A stretch of DNA of 64,000 nucleotides from Saposhnikovia divaricata (lineage: Eukaryota > Streptophyta > Magnoliopsida > Apiales > Apiaceae), in NCBI GenBank assembly GCA_036435485.1, contig CM071598.1:196643148-196707147 (forward strand). The letters run 5' to 3'. Under the pieces are notes generated by a model that did not search any database, was not told where the DNA came from, and was given only the letters and a program-made list of their open reading frames with translations. Within the stretch, counting starts at the first letter, position 1. Each line of letters opens with the position of its first letter. The translations under genes were made by a program, and so were the position numbers. This document shows positions 22,485 through 35,500 of the stretch, piece by piece.

Positions 22485-23549
22485 TTTATGTTATTGTTAT
22501 GCTAAATAAAATTTAGTTCATCTTACATTTCAATCCCGACTTAGGAGCAATATATATAAGTGACACTTAGACAATTGTTAAAATCAAGTTTTTTAGGGTT
22601 ACAAAGTCTAAGATAATTGATAAAAATGTTTAGTCTATCCGCCGCTATATATAAGTGGCACTTAGATACATGAAGCAATTGGCAGCTGCATCAATTTTAG
22701 GGTTTTTTCACATCACTCAGATACATGAAGCAATTGGCCACTGCATCAATTTTTGGATCTTTTCATATCAATTTTAGGGTTTATTGAAGTCTAAGAGCAG
22801 CATCAATTTTAGGATTTATTACACAAGGAGCATCAATTTTATGGTTTATTTCACAAGATCTAAGATATTTGGTAAGCATGCTTATCCTATCTTCTTCATT
22901 ACTAATTGTCCCAATTCAATATTTAAAAACGGACTTTATATCTTTGTTACTGATTTTTAGATATAGGAATTTTGTTACCTAATTATATATTTTGTATGTG
23001 CTTGTATCGATACATGTGTATATGTTAATATGTTTTTTGTGTTTGTGCACGTATATTCACATTTAATTATTTACATTTAAGTTGATGTATTTATAAGTAT
23101 TCATTCTCTTGTGTTTTTATTAATTGTTTAATGGCTAATATAGGTAAAACAAATTTGATAAACTTCAATTTGAGTATATGTACAAATTAATTAATTGTTT
23201 GATTGTTGTTGTTTGCTTTTAAAAACAAGAGTTTATAAAACCAGTGTTTTTATGCATTGCCTAATTTCTAGTTTTCATCAACTTATTGTTGAATTTTAAA
23301 TAGCTTCATGAATTATGGTCAAAACCTTTTTTTTTTGTCATCAATGATATATATATGCACTATCTCTTGATTAATGATGAGAGTTAGAGTGTGTAGGTGC
23401 ATGTGCTGCTCTGATTGATCCATCATCGTAGCCATGTACAATGAGAATATTTAGAGAAAAATAGGGAATTGATGAATAAGTTCCATGCATTGCTATTTGG
23501 ATAATAACAATGCTATTGATTTAAATATGTGTCCTTTCCAGCTACATCT
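22480..23549 (+). promoter_or_regulatory. Upstream region and probable 5' leader of the F-box gene, with degenerate short repeats
   Basis: No coding sequence. 22620-22860 repeats agcaattgg-type and gcatcaattttagg-type blocks several times (near 22677, 22730, 22800 and 22828). Just before the start codon, tgtgtcctttccag (23527-23540) looks like a 3' splice site, so a 5'-UTR intron is likely. Promoter motifs cannot be fixed by eye. Confidence 0.4.
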
Positions 23550-26500
23550 ATGTCACAGGTGCAAATCGACTGTGCTCGGAAAATGATTAAGAGAAATAGA
23601 AAGAATGTGGCTGGTTCGAGCAGCTGTGGAACACAAATTAATGAAGCTGTCGACTTTCTTAGCTCTCTTCCAGATGGCATGTTCACCGTCATATTTTCTT
23701 TCTTGACAACGAAAGAAGCTTTCAATACATGTATTTCATGCAAGAACCTAAAGCATCTGATCACCACAATACCAAATGTTGAATTGAAAGAATCTGAAAA
23801 TGATTGTCCCACTAAAAAAATAGAATTTGTAGAATCTGTTTCAAGGTTTCTGGGTAATCATCATGACGTGATTAGAAAATTTCACCTTTCATTCAATCCC
23901 CTTGGATACAGAGGCCCTATTGATGTTCGTTACTGGCTCTCTTTGGTTCTGAAAATTGGTCTTGAAGAGCTGGATCTTGCATTAAATGGAAGAAACAAAT
24001 TGGTGTCTATGCCATCTTTTTTGACTGCTGCAAATCTAAAAGTGTTGAAGTTAAGGCAGTGTGTTAATCTATCATCTATTGCTGGTTTGAAGTCCCTGAA
24101 ATCGCTTTATCTTGGGTTCACGTACATCTACGATAGTGAGATGGGACTAATTTGTTGTTGTGAGTCACTACAGCACTTGACCCTTGAAAGTTGCTCAGGT
24201 TTTTCAAAGATTGAAATCGTAAATCCCAAGGGCAAGCTTGAAACATTGATACTACTGAATGACCGCATTCTTTCTAATGGTCATTTTGAGCTGAAAATTT
24301 TAAATTTGATGAAGACGCTTTCCATTCGACTGAAAATCATGAACTTCTTCTTTGTGGGCTCACCGCATATTGATAACCTGATCTTGTGCCGACAACATGA
24401 GCGTCTATTTCCCCTAGTGGAATCCCAGCACAGAATAATTGATAGCCTTGGGAATGTAAGGTCTTTGCAACTACATGGCAGCTGGGCTTTTGAGGTACCA
24501 ATTAGTTATTTAATTTCTTTTGTGTATGCTACCTCTAGTCTCATCAGTTCATTTCATGTTGCATGCGACCTGGGAATTTAGCCTTTGTTAACTTTTACAA
24601 ATTATTAAATTAATTTGACCAAAATTTCATATAGGTACAGTCTACTTTTATGATACTTTTTATTTTTTGAAATGGTGGTATTTTAATATTTTTATAATTA
24701 TTTTCATTATAAACCTTTTAATTATCATATATTCTTAAATGAAGTAAATCTATTAAAATAGGTTTTAAATTATATAGGTTTAGAGATGTGCTTAATAAAA
24801 AAATTATATGTATGCTTTAATTATAATAGGGTTTTAAAATAGTTAGACACATAGTAATAGGATTTACATAACTAAACCCTTTAAAAAATTGTTAAAATAA
24901 AATAATTAGACACAAATATATGTTCATTTTCAATTTTGGACACACATGTAAAGAAGTAACAAAACCTAATTTTAATACATAAATATGTACACCAAAAAAT
25001 TAGGTATCAAATTTTTTTAGGAATAGTTTGGTTGAATTTGTAATTAGGAAAGTTGGTTTGGGTCACTCTTTGTGTTTAACTCATTTTCTTTTGTTAATTT
25101 CTTCAAAAAAAATCTTTTTTTTGTTAATATATGGTGTGTAAGTATACTAATACATTGAAATTAAATTATCATACAATATATGAACGACAAATTTATTCTA
25201 AAAAAATATGTGTTTGGTATATTATAATTTGATCAATTAAATAATTTTAAATCAAATATTAAATTAATATTAAATAAAACTAAGATTAATTTTTTCAAAA
25301 TTAAACAACATATATATATGTATTGAGATTGTATTTAGTTTTAAAAAGAAAAATGAAATAAAAAATTTCAGGTTCATTCCTCATACCAAAATTTGTCCAA
25401 CCAAAAGGACTTCGGTTTTAATAATAGAGTATAGATTTGTATTTAAATATGTGACGTTTAACATTTAAATTATTTATAGATTTTATTTGATTATTTAATT
25501 ACATCGACATAGAATGTAATCATTCAATTTTGATTCTTATTTAAATAGTTCTTAGAGCTTTTTAAAATAATAAGATTTACATATCAAATTAAAGTAGATG
25601 AATATTTGTTCAAACAAATGTGGGGTTTGAAGTTCAAGAGATAAGCTTGAATTACCACATCTCACTCAAGGCTTAGAGCTTAATTAACTTTTAAACGAAC
25701 ATGAGTTTTTTTCTCTAGCTGCTTCATCCATGATTTTTTTCTCTAGCTGCTTCATCCATGATTTTTTTCTCTCCATCCATGTGAGTGTTTTTTTCTCTTC
25801 ATTCAATCTATAATACTGGAGGGTGAATCGTGAGAGTTTTAGGTATTATGGCTCTATAATGATTTGAATGATCAGTTCACGAGGTTGGATATTGATGATG
25901 AGGAGAATTCGACATTTGTATTTGGTGGGGAGGAGGAAGTAGAGATAAATAGGTACGATTTAAGTATTGTGGGCAGGTTCTTGACGGAGAGAAAGATAAA
26001 TGTTAATGCAATGAAATCAAAAACGGTTGATGTGTGGAGGCCGGCAATGGGCATAAATATAAAGGAGATAGAACAGGGGATTTTCTTGTTTCAGTTCTAT
26101 CATAAAGAAGATATGAATTGGGTTCTAAAAGGAGGGCCGTGGTCATTTGATAGTGCGATGATTGTAATGGCGGAGGTTCCAAAGGGTGAGGAACCAATAA
26201 ATGTTCCATTGTGGCATGTAAATATGTGGATGCAGATTTATGAGCCTCCTTCTGGATTTATAACGGAGGCTGTGGGGAAGCAACTGGGGGACTTTTTTGG
26301 AGAATTTCTGGAGTATGACAGTAAGAATAACACAAGTAGCTGGAGAGAATTTATGCGTATTCGAGTTCGATTGGATGTTAGAAAACCTTTAAAGCGTAGA
26401 AATAAAATAATGAAGAAAAGCAGGGTGGAGGTGATGGCTTCATGTAAATACGAACGTCTAGGTGACTTCTGCTTTACGTGTGGAATGTTAACACATACGG

Positions 26501-29500
26501 ATCGTTATTGCAGAAAGTTTCTTTCAATGACAAGTGAAGGCAGCAATAAGGAGTGGGGGAGTTGGCTCAGAGCTCCACCTAGAAGGGCTGGTGGTCCAGT
26601 TAAAAGTCGGTGGTTGCGGGAGGAGGATCACAAGGACTGGGAGGTGCGACAGGGACGGTACGGTGCATGCCCAAAATCAGGGGAATTCAGTTGTGAGAAA
26701 GTGGATAGGGGCGTGATTGTAGGAGTTGAAAAAAATCAGGGATTACAGTTGCATGGAGATAATAATAATCCCTTAAAATCAGCAGTGTCGAGTATGGAAA
26801 TTGGGGGGGAAATTCAAATTTATTTTTTGAAGATGGGCTGGATAATGAGGAAACTACTGGGCTCCAAATTATTGAAAGGAAAAGAATGTGAGGTGGCCTA
26901 GAGAACTATGACATTATGGATACACCGGGTGGCCTTATAGGGGCATCTGCTTCAGTAGTAGTTCATAAAAATAAAGATGTTGTGCTTTCTGATCTGGATT
27001 GTACATCGTCAGAAAACTCTCAACTGGCTAAGCTTGTTCAGCAAGCTAGCCGGACGTTATGAATGCTATAAGTTGGAACTGCAGAGGATTGGGGAATCCT
27101 CGTGCAGTTCGTATTGTGGGACATGGTGAAGTCTCATAAACCTAACATTCTGTTTTTAATGGAAACGTTGTCTTATAAGGAGAGGATTAAACATCTTTGT
27201 GGCAAGATGGGCTTTGATAATCACTGGACAGTGGAATGTGTTGGTAGGAGTGGAGGTGTTGCTCTATTTTGGAAAAGTAATGTCAAGTGTATGGTATTTA
27301 ACCATGGTGTTAATTTATTGATGCTCAAATAACTAATGTGAATGAAGTTAAGTTGAGAATGACTGGCTTTTATGGATTTCCAGAATGTGCTCGTAGAAGG
27401 GAGTCGTGGGATCTTTTGAAGATGTTAGCTGGTGTGTCTGATTTACCTTGGGTAGTAGTAGGAGATTTTAATGATATGGTTAATATTTTTGATAAGAAAG
27501 GCAATTGTGCTCATCCTCAATCGCTTCTGGATGGTTTTAAGCAAACAATCGAGGAGTGTGGTCTAATTGAACTGGATTTGATGGGAGGTAATTATACATG
27601 GGAGAAAAGTAGAGGTAAACAGGAGTGGGTAAGGGAGAGACTCGATAGGACGTTTGCATCTGCAGCTTGGTGGAGTTTATATCCGTTATGTAAACTTATT
27701 ATGCACCATTGTACTCATTCTGACCATGATCCAATAAAGTTGGATTTGTGTAGTACAGACCACTCGAAGAAGAATTTTTGGTTTCGTTTTGAGAATACAT
27801 GGCTAAGGGAAGAGAATTTTCATACAGAGGTCTCTGCTCACTGGAAAAATATGGAAACAGGTAGTTTTCTTCCTAAATTGCTAGAGCTGTCTTCTTTTTT
27901 GGAAAAGTGGGGAAAACGTTTCTTCAACAAATTTCGTGAGAAAATCAAAAGGCAAAAAGAACTGGTTCTGTCATTTGAAGACTGTGCAGATGAAGATAGA
28001 ACTAGGAGATATTTCGAGGAAAAGAAGAATCTTGAAGATCTTATGTTGAGTGAGGAGATATATTGGCAACAAAGAGCTAAATCTTTTTGGCCTCAAGATG
28101 GTGACTCTAATTCAAGGTATTTTCATGCGTATGCAACTAGTAGGAGGAAGCAGAATTAGGTGGGATATCTTAAGGATGATAGTGGAGTTGTGATTCATAA
28201 GCACGAAAAAATGTATGAGTTAGTCAATGGTTATTTTAGCAGAATTTTCAGTGGTGCAGGGAGATTGGAGACGAACAGGTTGGATGAACAAGAAGCTGTT
28301 ATAACAGAAGAACAGAATAGAGATCTTATAGCAGAATTCAAAATGGAGGAATTTTCAGAGGCTATAAAGCAAATGCATCCTGACAAAAGTGCTGGTCCAG
28401 ATGGATTGAATCCAGCATTTTACCAACATTTCTGGGGTTTGTTTGGGAAAGATGTATTTCAGTGTTGCAAAAATTGGTTAACAGACTTGGCATTTCCTCT
28501 TGGCCTTACTGATACAAATGTCGTATTAATTCCTAAGAAAGAGAATGCAGATGAGATGAAGGACTTGCGACCAATAGCTTTATGCAACGTTCTTTATAAA
28601 GTCATATCAAATGTACTAGCTAATCGTCTCAAAAAGATTTTGCCAGGTATCATTTCAGACAACCAATCGGCATTTGTTCCAGGAAGAAATATAACGGACA
28701 ATGTGCTAGTGGCTTTCGAGTTATTACACTACATGAAGCAGAAGAAAAAGGGTATGGAAGGAGAGGTTGCTTTAAAATTGGATGTCAGCAAGGCTTATGA
28801 CAGGGTGGATTGGAGTTTTCTGATGCAACAAATGAAGCAGCTAGGATTTGATAGTAAATTGATTGACTGGATGCGATTATGTGTTACGACAGTGACGTAC
28901 TCTATCAGTTTCAATGGCACACAAGTTGGTCCTATAAACCCTACAAGGGGGCTGCGTCAAGGTGATCCACTATCACCGTATTTATTCCTGTTTTGTGTGG
29001 AAGGTCTGTTGCGTATGTTAACAAACTCGACTGCTGAAGGAAGGATTCAAGGGTGTAAAATTTGTACGCAACTCCTGCGATAATGCATCTTCCTTTTGCA
29101 GATGACAGCTTTTTATTCTGTAAAGCTAAGATAAAGGAGGTCATGGAGGTTAAATCAGTTTTACAGAAGTATGAGCTTCAGTCTGGTCAGGAAATCAATT
29201 TTCAGAAATTCGGTATTTATTTTAGCTCGAACGTAAGGCTGGATAAACAGGAAGAGTTGAAAGCGTTGTTGGGGGTTTGTAGTGATCTGAGTGTGGGAAA
29301 GTATCTTGGACTACCATCTTTGATAGGAAGAAATAAAAAAAATGTTGTTTAATTTTCTGAAAGATCGGTTATGGAGTAAAGTACAGGGGTGGAGTTCTAA
29401 ATGCCTTTTTAAGGCTGGTAAGGTTGTGTTACTTCGAACAGTAGCGCAAGCAATTCCCTCGTACGCTATGTCATGCTTTTTATTACCAAAATCATTGTGT

Positions 29501-32500
29501 ACTGATCTTGAAAAGATGATGAATAGCTATTTCTGGGGTTCACAGGAGGATAATAAGAAAGGAATAAGATGGGCTTCGTGGACAAATATGAGCATGTCGA
29601 AGGAGCAAGGTGGGCTAGCATTTCGTGATCTTCATGGTTTTAATTTGGCGCTCCTAGGGAAACAATGTTGGAATTTTCTGAATAATCCAACCTCTCTGGT
29701 AGCAAGGGTGTTCAAAGCCAAATATTTTTCAGATTCGAGTTTGTTTGATGCAAGTAGGGGGGAGTAAGTTTTCTGTGGTCAGGTCTTTGGCAAGCTAAAG
29801 AATCTCTGAAACAAGGGTACAGATGGGTAGTAGGTGATGGACGTTCGATTAATGTGGGTGCTGATAAGTGGCTTCGAGGTAAAGAGGGTCACAGAGTGGA
29901 TGAACAATGCCTGAGTTCAGAGAGGAATCTAAAGGTTTGCGATCTCCTTGTATCTAGTACCAAGGAGTGGGATGTAACAAAGGTGCACAACTTGTTTTCG
30001 AGTAGTGACGCTAGGTTTATTCTAGCAATACCTATCCCAAATAACCAGTTCCAAGATCGTATTGTCTGGATTACTCATTGGATGGGAAGTATAGTGCTAA
30101 ATCGGGGTATAGGTTTTAGCAGCAGCATTATAGTCAGTGTAAACATCTAGAGGAGAGTAAGGGCTGGGGAAGACTTTGGAAGATACAGGTTCCTCAAAAA
30201 ATTATGATTTTTCTGTGGAGGGTGTGTAGAAATAATATTCCTGTTTGAAACATATTGAGAGGGAAAGGAGTGAACACTACTATCTTATGTCCGTTATGTG
30301 GGATTGATGTGGAACATTTGAGGCACATATGCCTTGAGTGTATGTATGCTAAGTGCTGTTGGAACGAATTGGGCTTGGGTTTTGACACATCTCAGGTACT
30401 ATCATGCTCAGAGTGGTTATTGCAGACGCTGGCAAACGAGTCGTTTAGTAAGCTGGCTCAGATAGCAACGATCTTGTGGGGTATTTGGTCAGCTAGGAAT
30501 ATGAGGGTGTGGCAGGATAAGACGGTAACAACCCAGATGGCAATGCAGTGGAGTGTTATTCAGGTGAAGCAGTGGAGAGATAGTCAACAACATAAGATTA
30601 TTAGAAACAAATCAGGGGTGCAGGTTAAAATGTAGTGGATAAATGGCACCCTCCAAGGGAAGGTAGAGTGAAGATTAATGTTGATGCTCACGTGATTGCA
30701 GGGCTCTCATGGTTCTCATGTGGTGTAATCATTCGAGATTATGAAGGCAGATTTATCAGAGCTAGAACTCGGAAAGTTGAAGGTGAAGTCTCAGTAGCCG
30801 AAGCAGAAGCCAGGGGAGTGTTGGAAGCGATCAGATGGGCTCACTCACTGGGCTTGGATGGGGTGGACATTGAGAGTGATTCCAAAACTCAGTCCATGCT
30901 ATTAACAAAACAATAGAGAATTACTTGGAAGTTGGGGTGATATTTCAGGAATTTCGTAGGTTATTGAATGATCGTAGAGATATTTCGATTTCCTTTTTTA
31001 AAAAGCAAGCATTGCTAGAGTACCTTGTGAAATCAATTGCTTTAGTGATTTTATAACTCCTCCACAGTCTGTGTTGGAGCCTCTTGTAAGCGAAATTTTG
31101 ATGTTTTAATGATATAAATTCCAGTTTCAAAAAAAAAACTTTTAAACGAACCTATTAATCAAACATGTTTAGTATAAATGCACTTGATTGTATGTGATTA
31201 TACAACATTTAGAACATGAATATATATGTGGAATTTTTTATTTAATATGAACTGTGTGTGCCTAATTTTTGATTTAATGTTGGCCTAATATGCATCTTTA
31301 TTTGTTTAAAATTTGCATTTTCTGGTACCAATTATACGGCTCGTAGTAGACCCATAAGAAGGTTAGTTATCAGTTCTTCATTCCTAGATAGTCCTTTGCT
31401 CCACCTTCATATTAGAAAATTGTACATACATAATTGTTTGAAAAATAGGAGAGTTCATACATATATTAAAGACTTTTTCCTTTTTTAATATTTAAAATTA
31501 TATTAATTTTTTTAAATATTTTTATGTTTATAGTTTACCCCATCAAATCAAATTATTGTTAGAAAATTGATAAATATAAGATTTTGCATGTTAAATTTAG
31601 TATCTATATCTTATCTTGAATTCTTAAAATTTGATTTGCATGATTTTACAGCATACGTGAAATTAAAAAAATAATCTTTCATTTAGTAATAGTTTAAATA
31701 TTATTTTTCAATTAAAATTACGCAAATCCAAAAGAAAGAAGTAATTAATAATTTTTTACGTTGAAAATGCTATTAGTAAATCTACTAATAGTTCATTTTG
31801 ATTATCAACTATTTTTATTATTTAAATATAGTTCTACTAACAACCAATTATATTATATCCTTATATATAATTGTCTATAATAGTGATAGAATAATGTAAT
31901 TATACTCTATCTATGATTGTATTAGGATTTAATTTAATTATATTCTATTTATGATTGTATTAGGTTTTTTGTAATCACTGTAACCAATGTCTACTCAATA
32001 ATATATTTGATTTATAATTTGATATATAATCCAAACACATTTACAATTCAATGATTAATATTTAATTTTATAATCCAATGTATCGTATGCTTTTGGTAGT
32101 ATAATGACGAAAAAATTGGATAAAAGATGCTTATTATATATAATGATATAATAAGATTGTAGAAAAATATCAAAAATGAGTAAATATTACCAAAAGCACC
32201 CTAAATCACCAAATATTCTAAATTCATAACATCATTATATAATTATATTAATATCTCACTATCCCTAAAATTAAAAATTATTAGCTATTTTGATAAGAAA
32301 AATTCACCAACTCTTATCTTAGGTCATGTCTTGGACAAGATTTATATAATTCATGTTTTACTTAATTGTACCACCATCATCTTTATTTGTTACTTTTTCA
32401 GAAATAGATATGAGTCGTGTTCTTTTGGGGGACATACTTTAATATCCCAATAAAAGGATACCTCAAAATAACCAAATAAATCCAAATAAAATTACAATTC

Positions 32501-35500
32501 ACGCCCTTTCCAATTGTAACCCACCTCAATATGCAAGGAATAAGAATAATCAAATAAAATCAAATGAAATTGCAATTCATGTTCTTCCCAACGTAACCCG
32601 CCTTAATATGTTCACCTACTGGAAGGAATAAGAAAATTAAAAAACGGGTAGTGAGTGAAATGCTCATGTACTATATAGATGAACAAAAATTAAACCAATG
32701 AGTTAGAAACAAAATGAATAACCGAAGAAAGAACAATGAGATAAAAGAAAATGAATACTCAACTCCTTGTATAGGAATAAATGCTTTTCAATAAAAATCA
32801 ATTTTACTCTTAGAAATACTCACATAATTGATCATCACATAATAATCACAAATAATGTAATCGAAAATATAATTGATAATACATATTCTTACACTTACGC
32901 AAACGCACACACTTACAAAATATTATACTTTACACATATTCTTACACTTACAAGACAATGCTCATAATAATTAACACGGACAATAAAAAAAATAACTTAC
33001 TAACCTCGGAGATAATCTTACACTTACAGGTCGTCCTACATTTTCGGCTATCCAGAATTTACAAAGGCTTGTATAGCATAAATCAAATGTTACCCAAAAT
33101 CTCCAGGAGTCTTACAATATCTCTCAAATTATATTCAAATCATAAATAATTTACATATAACTTACTCAAAAACATAATTGATAATATATATATCTTACTT
33201 TTACGAAAACTCACACACTTACAAAATATTGTGCTTTACACATACTCTTACAATTACAAAATAATGCTTACAATAATTCACACAATAATAAAAAAATTAA
33301 TTATTAACATGGGAGATGATCTTATAATTACAGGATGTCCTACATTTTCGGCTATCCAGAAGATGTAATCGTCAAAACTTACACGGACTTGCATAGCACA
33401 AAGCAAATGCTACACAAAATTTTATAGGGGCATGCACGACAGTAAGCACAATGCTACCCAAATGACCAAAACATACATAGTAATCATGACTATACGTGTT
33501 CCATAACATCGGCGACAAGCCCATACTATTTAAATACACCACATAGGAAGTGTCAAGCATTAGATTCTCTCTCCTCGTGACAGAGTCTTACAATATCTCC
33601 CTGATCATAAATAACTTACATAGAACTTATTCAAAAATAAATCACTTCACAATATCTCCAAAATCTTACATATATCACAAATAAAAGAAAACACATACTC
33701 AATCATCACTTACCCAAATATCATACAATTGACCATTGAAGATAAAATTCAGAAACAACCAATCCCAAAATATGATAATTTACTCCATTAAGACTAACTC
33801 AAATAAGAAAATGTGAAACACGAATTCGTAGATGATATTAAGACCTTTCCATAATGGTAAGGCTTATAAATATTGAATAAGTAATGAATGAGGAAATAAC
33901 CAAACACGGGCTGCCAGAACAGGATTAGCTCCTGATCACACTTGTAATTTGATATTTAAAACATCAAAATTTTAGAATTGGTCAGCAGAATATAAACATA
34001 AAATACGGAGGTTGAAACGATATTTCTAAAATAATCTTACTCATAAATATTGTACAAATATTTAATTTAATATGAATTTTCAAAGTTAGAATCTGAGTTT
34101 TAAAACAAACACTGGCATGTCCCAAATTCGTAGAAAGTCCACACTTAAACTTATAAATAATTTCAGAAAACTCAAAGAACAAACATGAACAAATTACCTT
34201 TCCAATGAGTCCAAAATCATTACTATCCAATGAAAAGTGAATTTCATACAAATTTTATAAGAATTCAAAACTGATATAACTCGAACGAATAGCAATACGA
34301 AAATAAATAAAAAAACGAAAAAATCATACAAAAACAAAGAAGAAGCAAAGAAATCCGTAACTTAAACCTTAATGATATACTGCCACAAATCCAAAAATCC
34401 TAATTTGTCCTCAAAATTATAGTAATCTCTTGTTTATCTTCCTCTCCTTCTCTTATTTCTCTCTTTTCCTCTTCTCCTTCCACCAAAGTGAGGTATGTTT
34501 CTTTTCTCCAAACCATCACTCTTGTTCTTTTTTTATTCTATCTTTTTTATATTCTTCTCTTTTTCTCTATATTCTTTTTTTTTTACTAATAGTCTTAAAA
34601 CAATATTCTAAACATAAAAGAAATATATACTTACACATGAAATTATAATAATAAATCACTAATATTATTATTATTAATAATCGATTAAAATTTTAAAAAA
34701 TGCAGGATGTCACACATCATTTGGTATGTTGTTTAACATTGTACAACCAAAATTTCACTATACCATTCTGATTTTCACTGACTTTCATTTTTATGCCTTC
34801 CTCAACGTTCAATGCTAAGTCTATAGGTGCACTTTTAATTAGACTTTCTTGTCACACAACACCCCTATGATATTCTTCCACTTTAATAAAATTTTATCTT
34901 GAAATGATGTGCGACATCTTCATCACTCCCTACTCCTTCCTTCTTTACCTAAAAATGCACTAATGGTATTTTGTCTTTCAATCATTCATGAGAAAAAAAT
35001 GGCTTACAAAAACTTTCCTCCAAAAATCAAATGTGTAGTTTTCCTTTTTCTTCCTTGTTATATGTCTCAATTGCTAGTTCAATGTAATTTGAATAAAAAA
35101 AAGTATGGCATGACGTGTTGTCTCCATTAAAAGATATCGAATATCCCGTCTACTTCTCATTCACATTAATTTTCCTATATAAAATTATTCTAAGCATAAA
35201 CTTGATTGCAAAAACCAAATCTCTTAACAATGGAAACATATTGTACCTCTACACAATATTATCAATAATATGTAAGTTCTATATAGTCTACTGTCAAATT
35301 AGAAACCTTGGAGACATATATGTTCTCCAAGTAGATAAATATTGTTTTGCCTACACAAATTTTACTTACAGAATATACAAAGTTCCCAAGATCTCCAATT
35401 AAAACACGATCTTTATGGAACTTTTTCCAAATCCCTAACATGTATCATGAATTTTCTCAATACCCTTTCAAGCTGTAGCATTAAGAGTTTGGATGCCCTA

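Larger units (their letters stand above)
25688..31151 (+). mobile_element. Full-length L1-type LINE retrotransposon, inactivated, with 13-bp target duplication
   Basis: CTTTTAAACGAAC occurs at 25688-25700 and 31139-31151, directly flanking a body that ends in a tract of about 10 A (31129-31138). The 5' UTR begins with a unit of about 28 bp, atgattttttt followed by ctctagctgcttcatcc, repeated 2 to 3 times (25701-25780). ORF1 and ORF2 follow in the usual order, with RNase H at the end. Full length and a clean long target duplication show one-step target-primed insertion. It lies in sense orientation inside intron 1 of the F-box gene. Confidence 0.93.
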
